Source of the DNA: an uncultured Bilophila sp.
GTDB taxonomy: Bacteria > Desulfobacterota > Desulfovibrionia > Desulfovibrionales > Desulfovibrionaceae
Direction of reading: 5' to 3'
Assembly: GCA_910585945.1 (NCBI GenBank)
Contig: CAJUHZ010000035.1
Span: 1 to 25,868 of the forward strand
DNA: 25,868 nucleotides
Shown here one piece after another: positions 1-6,290 of the stretch. Numbering within the stretch: position 1 is the stretch's first letter; every line of letters begins with the position of its first letter. The notes under the pieces are model-generated. The model ran no database searches and was not told where the DNA came from. It saw only the letters and a list, made by a program, of their open reading frames with translations. The translations under genes were made by a program, and so were the position numbers.

Positions 1-49
1 GTTCCCCTTTCCTGGCAAGGGCCTACTGTCAGATCAAGTCGAGACTACC

Positions 50-781
50 TCAATTCATAGCTTTTTCAAATTCTTTATTTTGTAAATTTGCAAGGCTAGA
101 TACAAAATTTGTCGTATTTTCAGAAGTTATACCTGAAAAATCAAGATGTTTATCTATATATTTATTGTAATCAAATGGAAACATTCTTATAAAATTATTT
201 ACACTGCCCTGTAAACATTCAAAACTTTTAATTATAGACTTTGTTTTTTCTTTATTTATAGTTTTATTTGTTTTATTTTTGATAAATTGATAAATTTTTT
301 TAAATTCTTCTGTATTTTCTTCATGAAAACCTAGTGATTTATATGAAGGCATATAATTATTCATTGCCTTTACATCATCCACATCAATAGTTAAATGTAT
401 ATCTTTTATATAATTTTCTGCATCAATGACAATATCTTTTTTCTTTTTTTCTTCAAAACCATACCTATTTAGTAGCAATAAATCTGAAAAAGCATGTAAT
501 ATAATGCCTGGTGATGTATATTTTCTTTCTTCAAGTTCTTTTTTCATTGTTTCATAAAGATCCTCTACATCATTATCATTCATATGGGATAAATTCCATA
601 ATTGTAATGGAACAGGAATATCATCTTTATTTTTATTATAAATTGATGTGTTATAATTATTTATTAAATGTTCTTTTATAATAATACCTTTATAAAAAAA
701 TTCTTTTACAAAATCTAAAGAAAGTGATATATCTCTTGAAGATACTGTATATCTTTGAATATATTCATCTAATGATGACAT
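50..781 (-). CDS. Uncharacterised AT-rich protein, probable C-terminal half of a split KAP NTPase
   Basis: This 243-residue protein has no recognised catalytic motif and no membrane segment. It is rich in Lys, Asn, Ile and Asp and looks mainly helical. The stretch around residues 57-108 (PLQLWNL, then acidic residues, then GIILHAFSDLLLL) resembles, from memory, the C-terminal helical part of longer single-chain KAP-type NTPases. Its ATG lies one base after the stop of the KAP gene and has no Shine-Dalgarno sequence, only A-rich DNA. Translation therefore probably depends on coupling or frameshifting from upstream. The DNA is far more AT-rich than the phage backbone, which indicates recent acquisition. 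An independent toxin or effector subunit is the alternative. Confidence 0.75.
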   Translation of the reverse strand: MSSLDEYIQRYTVSSRDISLSLDFVKEFFYKGIIIKEHLINNYNTSIYNKNKDDIPVPLQLWNLSHMNDNDVEDLYETMKKELEERKYTSPGIILHAFSDLLLLNRYGFEEKKKKDIVIDAENYIKDIHLTIDVDDVKAMNNYMPSYKSLGFHEENTEEFKKIYQFIKNKTNKTINKEKTKSIIKSFECLQGSVNNFIRMFPFDYNKYIDKHLDFSGITSENTTNFVSSLANLQNKEFEKAMN

Positions 782-782
782 T

Positions 783-1775
783 TTATTTTTTTATTTTATC
801 TTTATTTGCATTTGTGTATTCTATAAATCCACTTTCATCAAGAATTAACTTTCTACTATTTATGCCAATAGAAAAAATACAAATATATTTTAACAAATTT
901 GTCAAATATTCAGAATTTTTCTGTGCTGCATCTGAAAGACTGTGAAAAACTCTTGAAAATTCAGTGATAATTCTTTTTATATGTCTCAAGTTTTGATCCT
1001 GAGATAAATTGAAAATATCAATAATATTTTGTTTTTGATTTATAATAAATTTTTTAAGATTATCATTACTATTAGTATTTTTTATAATTTTTAGAGAAGA
1101 ATTAAAGACACTTTCTATATCTGGTTCAATAGAAAGTGTCATACCGACAACTTTTTCCCGAAAATTTAAAAAAATTTTGTTGTGTTGCTCAGAAAGGTTG
1201 TTTTCACTACAGATCAAAATAACTTTTGCATCTGCTTCTTTAAGTAAATCACTTACATAACCAAGTACAATTTTTGGTGATAGCCGAGTACGTTCCAGAT
1301 CATCCAAAACCACCACAAATTTTTTGGGGCGATGGCAACAAAGGTTTTTAAAAAAGTCCATACATGTCGAAATGTCATTAGATTTGACATTGACAGGTAA
1401 AATTGAGGATGCCCTTTCTAGGGCAAATCTTGCAAATCTTCCAAAAAAACGTGCTTTTTCAGAGTAAAAAATAGGATTCATTTGAGTCATGAGGGCCGCG
1501 TCTATTTCTTTGCTATCAGTAATACTGAAGAGACTCACATAGCAAAACGCAGGCTGATCCGAAGTTTTTTCACCATCTGGCTGATCCTGATCCACCTCTT
1601 TTTCGACTTGGCCCGGTTCCTTTGCTTTAGCATACTCAAGGTACTTCTCCACAAACCATGTTTTTCCACTTCCCCAATTGCCGGTAATCAAAGCAGCAAA
1701 TTCGGGTTTTTCGAGCAAAAGATAGCTATCCAAGGCATCGGCGGTTGCCTGATTTTTTCCAAACTCAGACGACAT
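783..1775 (-). CDS. KAP-family P-loop NTPase (candidate phage-exclusion protein)
   Basis: A 330-residue protein with a Walker A motif GNWGSGKT at residues 32-39 and a Walker B FVVVLDDLER at 153-162, followed by a strand ending in ICSENN (sensor-like). This arrangement is typical of KAP NTPases, the group that includes PifA, the F-plasmid protein that excludes phage T7. The paired transmembrane helices of some KAP proteins are not obvious. The ATG at 1775 is preferred because GGAG lies 8 bases upstream; an upstream ATG at 1817 has no ribosome site and falls at the predicted transcription start. G+C drops along the gene, from roughly half near the N-terminus to roughly a quarter near the C-terminus (by eye). 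The gene ends at an A7 tract just before the 243-residue ORF. A defence role is inferred from family and location. Confidence 0.85.
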   Translation of the reverse strand: MSSEFGKNQATADALDSYLLLEKPEFAALITGNWGSGKTWFVEKYLEYAKAKEPGQVEKEVDQDQPDGEKTSDQPAFCYVSLFSITDSKEIDAALMTQMNPIFYSEKARFFGRFARFALERASSILPVNVKSNDISTCMDFFKNLCCHRPKKFVVVLDDLERTRLSPKIVLGYVSDLLKEADAKVILICSENNLSEQHNKIFLNFREKVVGMTLSIEPDIESVFNSSLKIIKNTNSNDNLKKFIINQKQNIIDIFNLSQDQNLRHIKRIITEFSRVFHSLSDAAQKNSEYLTNLLKYICIFSIGINSRKLILDESGFIEYTNANKDKIKK

Positions 1776-1823
1776 ACTTGTCACTCCAGTGTGATGCAGC
1801 ATTTGGGTGTTTTTCATACGGTT

Positions 1824-1851
1824 ATTATATATTTTTTCTCTTGAGTAGCAA
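1824..1851 (-). promoter_or_regulatory. Sigma70-type promoter for the KAP cassette
   Basis: On the minus strand a -35 box TTGCTA (1846-1851) and a perfect -10 box TATAAT (1824-1829) are separated by 16 bases. Transcription would start near 1817, giving a leader of about 40 bases before the ATG at 1775. A private promoter directly after the phage HTH gene is what is expected of a moron-type cassette expressed in the lysogen. Confidence 0.6.
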
Positions 1852-1859
1852 ACTTTTTG

Positions 1860-2072
1860 TTACGGGGTATTTTTCACAGGTTTGATTTGGTTACAGCAAT
1901 CAGCCTCGTACACCCACAGCCCGCGTTTGCAGCCTTCTGGACGATAGGCGGGCAATGTACCGGAATTGACCAGATTGTAGAATTGCGTTTTGCCGCATCC
2001 AATAACACGGCACGCCTGCCGCCAGTTGAGCTTGCGCCCCTTGTCCTGGGGCGTTTCATGCCGCGCATCCAT
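1860..2072 (-). CDS. Small helix-turn-helix DNA-binding protein (excisionase/HTH_17-like)
   Basis: This 70-residue protein contains a MerR/excisionase-like helix-turn-helix: residues from about 17 read WRQACRVIGCGKTQFYNLV, then a wing SGTLPAYRPEG and an aromatic strand GLWVYEAD. A strong ribosome site (AGGAGGT, 4 bases before the ATG) lies at the end of the terminase gene, 2 bases from its stop, so the two are coupled. In lambda-like phages this slot usually holds the small head-completion protein gpW; a DNA-binding protein here is less usual. It could be an excisionase, a late regulator or a packaging accessory protein; the sequence does not decide. Confidence 0.75.
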   Translation of the reverse strand: MDARHETPQDKGRKLNWRQACRVIGCGKTQFYNLVNSGTLPAYRPEGCKRGLWVYEADCCNQIKPVKNTP

Positions 2073-2074
2073 TC

Positions 2075-4117
2075 TTACCTCCTGAGATTCGCCAGCCGGT
2101 CGGCAATGGATGTTCCGCCGGAGTTTGGCAGGGGGCGGCGTTGGGGCTTTGGTTTTTCATCCCCCGGTCGCTGCCGGTGCCGGATATTGAGGATAAAGGC
2201 CAGGGCCAGCGCCATTGTCTCACAGTCCCAGTAGTGGTTGGGTTTGCCGTGGGGGTTGACCCATGCCTGTTTTTCGTCGTCCCACACTTCGGCGCACAGT
2301 TCGCGGGCGTACTGTTCCAGGGCGTCGCCCGTGTTGGCGTGGAGGTGGAACGCGCCGGGGTCGTCGGGGGCGATACTGAGCTTGTGCGCAAGGTCGGACT
2401 TGAAAAAGGTCGTGTCGCAACGCCAGAGGTTCAGGCCGCCGGGGATCTTCACCTTGTTGCCCCGCGCGTCGGGGAAGTATTCCTGCGGGGCCGGGGTGTA
2501 AGGCTGGGACAGGGAGCGCACACCCTGCCACGGGTAGACGCGCCCCCGGTGGCGGATGGCCCAGGAGTAGACTTCGCGCGTGCGGCCGCCCATCGCGTCA
2601 ATCATGCAGGCCCGAACCTTGTATTTCAGGCCGTCCGGCGTTGCGTACTCGGAGTTCCACAGGATTTCATTCAGCGCCGAAAACGAGGGCGCGGCCCCGG
2701 CCTGGATCAGCCAGCTTTCCTCGGTATCGCCGTAGCCGAAGGCCCGGATGATGTAGCGGAAATAGCCTTTTTGTTCGTTGGCGCCCTGGGTGTCCACGCC
2801 GGCCAGCAGGCAGGCGACGCGCTCTTTGCCGTTCACCGCGCCGGGCACGGCACCGCGCGGACGGTCGTCGCACAGGGCCAATACTGCATCCTCGGAGCGC
2901 GTGGCGTGTTCCTCCTTCCACGGCTCGGCCTTGTACTGGTTTTGCAGATTTTTGAGGTCGTCCAGCTTGCCGGACTCCCGGTACTTGAGGGCGGCGGAAG
3001 CGACTTCCGACAGGCTGACGAAATAGGACAGCCAGGCCGGAATGTGGAAACCGAGCTTCACCGCCCTGTGCGCCGCAAGGTGCGCGGCAAGATCCAGGCC
3101 GCTGACCCGCTCGCGCCATTCGCCGCCGCGCACGGCGCGGTCGCGGTCGCCGTCGTCCCACACCGCGCCGCAATGCTCGCAGGGGTAGTACGCGAGGCGG
3201 CGGGTCAGAATTTCTTCCGCCGAAGGCTCCCGCTCCGTGCCCTTGTTCGGCCAGCCGATGCGCTCGAAATCCATGAGTTGCGCCATGCCGCAATGGGGAC
3301 AGCGCACCCAGTAGTCAAAGCGCGCCCCGGCCTCCTGAGTGAGGGCCGTCCAGATCGGGCCGTCCTCCGTGGTCGGCGTGCTGATTTTGATGATGTGCCG
3401 GCGGGCGCGCCATGTGGTGGTGCGCTTTTCGGCCAGCACTTCGGAGGTGGCCTCGGTCTTCGGGTTCTTGTACTTGTCCAGTTCGTCCAGAATGAGCGTG
3501 CGGATGGGCTTGTTGCCCAGGCGGGAGACCGAGCCGGACCAGCCGAGATAGATCGGCATGTGCGTCAGGTTGACGCGCAGGGAGGACGCGTCGTCCCCGT
3601 AGCCGGTCATGTACTCGCGCAGGCGGGGCGAGCCGGTGATCATGGGGATGATGCGGTCTTTGGCGTTTTCGCGGGCGGTGATTTCGTCCGGGAAGACGTA
3701 CATCACCGGGCCGGGGCTGCGGTCGATGCACCAGCCCACCACGTTGTGGCCGCATTCCGAGCCGCCGGTCTGCGGGCTTTTGCAGATGATTACGGTTTCC
3801 ACGCCCGGCGTGCCGGCGGCGTCCATGATGCCGGTGAGGTAGGGCGTGAACAGGTTTTTCCACTTGCCCGGTATGCTGGACATTTCCACGATGCGGTGGC
3901 GCTCGGCCCACTGGCTGACCGGAATCGGTTTGCGCCGGCGCATGATCTTGCGTTCTCCTTTTGAAAAGCGAAACGGGATGGGGCCGCCGCCCGCCGTGAT
4001 ATGGGCGGCGACTTCGGCGGCGACAACAGGCGACAACCAGGGCGGCACGGACGTGGTGAGCGTCGCGCGCCGCGCCTGGTCGGGTTTGGGGACAGGGCAG
4101 AGGGCAAACTGGGTCAT
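2075..4117 (-). CDS. Phage terminase large subunit, GpA family
   Basis: The large terminase subunit is the ATP-driven motor and nuclease that cuts concatemeric phage DNA and packages it into proheads. The 680-residue protein has a Walker A-like KSPQTGGSE (113-121) and a Walker B LILDELD (208-214). Two Cys pairs, CPHC (273-276) and CEHC (313-316), suggest a zinc knuckle. A C-terminal nuclease region has acidic residues in AGVDTQG (D442) and CMIDAMG (D507). Length is close to lambda gpA (641). The ATG at 4117 is chosen because GGAGG lies just upstream and it leaves a 13-base gap after the small-subunit stop; upstream starts at 4144 and 4180 (TTG) have worse sites and would overlap the small-subunit gene. 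Confidence 0.95.
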   Translation of the reverse strand: MTQFALCPVPKPDQARRATLTTSVPPWLSPVVAAEVAAHITAGGGPIPFRFSKGERKIMRRRKPIPVSQWAERHRIVEMSSIPGKWKNLFTPYLTGIMDAAGTPGVETVIICKSPQTGGSECGHNVVGWCIDRSPGPVMYVFPDEITARENAKDRIIPMITGSPRLREYMTGYGDDASSLRVNLTHMPIYLGWSGSVSRLGNKPIRTLILDELDKYKNPKTEATSEVLAEKRTTTWRARRHIIKISTPTTEDGPIWTALTQEAGARFDYWVRCPHCGMAQLMDFERIGWPNKGTEREPSAEEILTRRLAYYPCEHCGAVWDDGDRDRAVRGGEWRERVSGLDLAAHLAAHRAVKLGFHIPAWLSYFVSLSEVASAALKYRESGKLDDLKNLQNQYKAEPWKEEHATRSEDAVLALCDDRPRGAVPGAVNGKERVACLLAGVDTQGANEQKGYFRYIIRAFGYGDTEESWLIQAGAAPSFSALNEILWNSEYATPDGLKYKVRACMIDAMGGRTREVYSWAIRHRGRVYPWQGVRSLSQPYTPAPQEYFPDARGNKVKIPGGLNLWRCDTTFFKSDLAHKLSIAPDDPGAFHLHANTGDALEQYARELCAEVWDDEKQAWVNPHGKPNHYWDCETMALALAFILNIRHRQRPGDEKPKPQRRPLPNSGGTSIADRLANLRR

Positions 4118-4130
4118 CCGGCCTCCGGTC

Positions 4131-4865
4131 TCATGCTTCGGCATCCTCCTGTTCGGGGGCGTCGGCTTGGGCCGCTTCAAACGCGACCTCGAACTCCATT
4201 TCCCGGCTGTACTCGTTCAGAGCTTCGTCCAGCAGGGCTTCCAGCTTTTCCACCAGAGCGGCCCCTTTTTTCGGGTTGCCGTCCACCAGGGCCACAAGGT
4301 CAAGGTGCTGGGCTTCAAAGGCGGTTTTCAGACCGGCGGACAGGGTGGCCGCCCGCGCCGCCAGTTCCAGATGCACCGCTGCCTTGCGCACGTACTCGCC
4401 TTCGCGCACGGCCTGGAGAAATTCCTCCTTGTCGGCCAACGCCTTGAGACGCCGGATTTCTTCCTCCTCCTTGCGGCGCTGCCGGTCGGCCGCTTTTTCG
4501 GCCACGATGTCCGGCGTGCCGGCCATTGGCAGGCTGGCCATGTAGCGATCCACGTCGCGCTGGCGGAATGTGCCGTCGGGCTGCTTTTTCAGACGGCCTT
4601 TCTTGATGTCGTCAAACAGCTTCGTCTTTTTCAGCTTGCGACCGTTTTCTTCTGCGTAGTTCAGAACCGCCCGGTAATCCTTGAAGTTCGTTGTTGCGTG
4701 CATGGCGCTCTCCAACATTTTGGAGGCGCGATCCAGCGCGGCGAGGTTCGCCTGTGAAGGGTCGGCAAGGGCGGCGCGCTTGGCGTTTTCCTTGGCGGTC
4801 AAGAGCACCCGCACGTCCGTGCTGGCGCTTTTGGCGAGCAAATCCTCCACGTTTTTGTCCGGCAT
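4131..4865 (-). CDS. Putative phage terminase small subunit (Nu1-like)
   Basis: A 244-residue protein directly upstream of the GpA-type large subunit, in the usual small-subunit position. Residues about 76-105 (FDDIKKGRL, QPDG, RQRDVDRYM) resemble the short winged-helix recognition module of Nu1-type subunits. A long charged coiled coil follows (KAADRQRRKEEEEIRRLKAL), then an acidic C-terminus. Small subunits bind the packaging initiation site and recruit the large subunit. The ATG at 4865 is favoured by GGAGTGACC just upstream; an in-frame upstream extension to 5051 runs through the cos-like intergenic region and is not considered coding. Assignment rests on position and architecture more than on a diagnostic motif. 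Confidence 0.75.
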   Translation of the reverse strand: MPDKNVEDLLAKSASTDVRVLLTAKENAKRAALADPSQANLAALDRASKMLESAMHATTNFKDYRAVLNYAEENGRKLKKTKLFDDIKKGRLKKQPDGTFRQRDVDRYMASLPMAGTPDIVAEKAADRQRRKEEEEIRRLKALADKEEFLQAVREGEYVRKAAVHLELAARAATLSAGLKTAFEAQHLDLVALVDGNPKKGAALVEKLEALLDEALNEYSREMEFEVAFEAAQADAPEQEDAEA

Positions 4866-4873
4866 GGTCACTC

Positions 4874-4904
4874 CGAAAACCCGCGTCCGACACTGGATCG
4901 CGGG
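4874..4904 (-). other. Candidate cos site (cosN-like)
   Basis: On the minus strand this segment contains CGCGGGTTTTCG (4874-4885), identical over 12 bases to the sequence that follows the lambda cosN nick as I recall it. CGCGGG (4880-4885) is matched by the inverted copy CCCGCG (4899-4904), leaving a 13-base spacer centred near 4892. A 12-base staggered cut symmetric about that centre would fall just before CGCGGG, as in lambda. The site lies in the 189-base gap immediately upstream of the terminase small-subunit gene. The cut itself is inferred. Confidence 0.5.
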
Positions 4905-4933
4905 GTTCAATCCCGGCCACGGCTTGGCATGGC

Positions 4934-5003
4934 TCCCTCCGTTGCTTTTTGAGTACGGAGGGAATAGGCTCACAAGTGGCGCTTGGTGGGCCTCATTCCC
5001 TCC
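4934..5003. repeat. Three-armed inverted repeat (mutually exclusive hairpins)
   Basis: Arm 1 TCCCTCCGT (4934-4942) pairs perfectly with arm 2 ACGGAGGGA (4955-4963) across 12 bases. Arm 2, extended as GGAGGGAAT (4957-4965), pairs equally well with arm 3 ATTCCCTCC (4995-5003). Only one pairing can form at a time. The element lies 30-100 bases from the cos-like dyad and may be a terminase-binding region or an RNA switch in the terminase leader. A smaller dyad CGGAT/ATCCG lies at 5019-5035. Confidence 0.6.
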
Positions 5004-5054
5004 AAGACCTGGGGACGACGGATGGTCTAGATCCGTTGCCCCCACCCTCATTTT

Positions 5055-5417
5055 TCAGAGCAGCGACGCCTGTTCAGGCCCCGTACCGCCCCATTCGGGT
5101 ATGTCCCAATTCAGCTTTTCCCTGATGTACGCGGCCAGCACGCGGCGGTGACACTCGTTCGGGTCCGACTCGTAGCAGCACAGAATCGGGTCCGGCGTTT
5201 CGCGTTCGATTTCCTGCAAGTAGAGCCGCAGGCTGGATTCTGTCGGGAAACGGTCCTCCAGGTCACGCCGGTAGGCGGCCGCCCAATCCTCAGCTTTGGG
5301 ATCCGACGGCGCGAGCTTGGGCGCGCGCGGCCCTGACCAGTAACGCGGAGGCCACTTGGCAATGCTGACCTTGCGGCCACGCGGGGCCTTGCCGCTGAAA
5401 AACGATGTCTGAATCAT
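5055..5417 (-). CDS. DUF488 family protein
   Basis: A 120-residue protein ending in the DUF488 signature: residues about 77-100 read ILCCYESDPNECHRRVLAAYI, with the conserved Cys-x-Glu and Cys-His-Arg pattern. An N-terminal basic segment (FFSGKAPRGRKVSIAKWPPRYW) and an acidic helix precede it. The family's biochemical role is not established; members are common in phages and mobile elements. GAGGAGG just before the ATG supports the start. It is the last gene before the cos-like gap and follows the 130-residue gene by 9 bases, so it is in the phage operon. Confidence 0.85.
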   Translation of the reverse strand: MIQTSFFSGKAPRGRKVSIAKWPPRYWSGPRAPKLAPSDPKAEDWAAAYRRDLEDRFPTESSLRLYLQEIERETPDPILCCYESDPNECHRRVLAAYIREKLNWDIPEWGGTGPEQASLL

Positions 5418-5426
5418 GCTGCCTCC

Positions 5427-5819
5427 TCAGAAGGGGACTTCGTCCACTTCGGTTTGTGTCGCGGGCGTCTCGTATGCCCCCAGACGTTCCGCGAGAAATT
5501 GCTCGAAAAAACGCTCTTCCACAGGGCCGCGCGGGGTATAGGCCAGAAGAAACTCAACCAGCGCGGATGTGCTCTCGAAACCATACCGCTCGGATACGAT
5601 GTCCAGGGGACTGATGGTGGGGTCATGCGTCAAAAGGTTCGGCATGCGCTGATTGATCTCCCTGATGGTTTCCTTGCCGTGGTCATACAGAGCCGAGTCA
5701 ATCCTGATCCGGTCCCACCAGATGTCGTCATAGAGCTTGTAGTGTTCGCGGGTCATTTCGCGGGCCATTTCCCGGCACTCTTTTTTGATGGCCCGTAATG
5801 TCTTCTTGTCGATGCTCAC
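5427..5819 (-). CDS. Hypothetical phage protein, 130 residues
   Basis: I do not recognise this protein. It is charged, mostly helical and soluble. A basic N-terminus (IDKKTLRAIKKECREMAREM) precedes a middle part with a WWDRIRID motif and an acidic tail (TQTEVDEVPF). The start is set at a GTG (5817-5819) because AGGAG lies 6 bases upstream; the open frame extends further but the extra residues look non-coding (low complexity, no start signal). It is closely spaced with the DUF488 gene. Confidence 0.7.
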   Translation of the reverse strand: MSIDKKTLRAIKKECREMAREMTREHYKLYDDIWWDRIRIDSALYDHGKETIREINQRMPNLLTHDPTISPLDIVSERYGFESTSALVEFLLAYTPRGPVEERFFEQFLAERLGAYETPATQTEVDEVPF

Positions 5820-5937
5820 GGTTGACTCCTTGACTTTTGATGTCCGCGGAGCCAACCTTTTCCCTGCATGATGGTGGTCGGTTAACTCCGCCGCCGTTTT
5901 TCCCTCTGTGGGCGGCAAGTGGCATTGCCGCCCCTTT

Positions 5938-6195
5938 TCAGTTGTTCGATATGCCGGGCAGAACAAACTGTCCTTTTTGGATGGCTATTGAGAGCTGCGG
6001 CATTCCCGGCAGGACAAACTGATTGCCAAGCCCCCGGTGCCAGACGGTGCGCGGGCGGCTGTCCTGCCAGACAAGGCGCAGGGCTATGGCGAAATACAGT
6101 TTCGCGTTGCCGCCGAACCTTTGCGCTCCCTGCCGGGCCAGCGCCCAGGCGTCTTTCATGAGACGTGCGAGAAATGCACGGCGTGAAGTTTTCAT
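5938..6195 (-). CDS. Small basic phage protein with duplicated QFVLPG motif
   Basis: An 85-residue protein. The N-terminal half is basic and amphipathic (MKTSRRAFLARLMKDAWALA), followed by FGGNAKLYFAIALRLVWQD. The C-terminal tail carries QFVLPG twice, and the DNA shows this as a 20-base near-repeat (5951-5970 and 6002-6020). Function unknown. The ATG at 6195 has a weak GAG-type ribosome site; an ATG at 6234 gives 98 residues but has no site. The 118 bases after it, to 5820, hold no supported gene. Confidence 0.6.
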   Translation of the reverse strand: MKTSRRAFLARLMKDAWALARQGAQRFGGNAKLYFAIALRLVWQDSRPRTVWHRGLGNQFVLPGMPQLSIAIQKGQFVLPGISNN

Positions 6196-6290
6196 GGCAG
6201 TGCTCTTTTTTGATGCAAGTTGTTGATTTCGCATAAGAAAACACTACCATAAAATTCTCCCATGTACAGTAAAAAATGCTGAAAAATCGC

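Noticed and set aside
2141..3964. Plus-strand open frame of 607 codons opposite the terminase large subunit
   Set aside because: It is a GC-driven shadow: composition is Gly/Ala/Val/Arg/His biased with no motif, and the minus strand has clear terminase motifs and ribosome sites.
4890..4935. Possible tRNA or tRNA fragment (GGTTCAATCCC on the plus strand)
   Set aside because: The T-stem does not pair and no anticodon or acceptor arm can be built around it.
4866..5051. N-terminal extension of the terminase small subunit
   Set aside because: The frame is open, but the best ribosome site is at the ATG at 4865 and the extension coincides with inverted repeats and the cos-like dyad.
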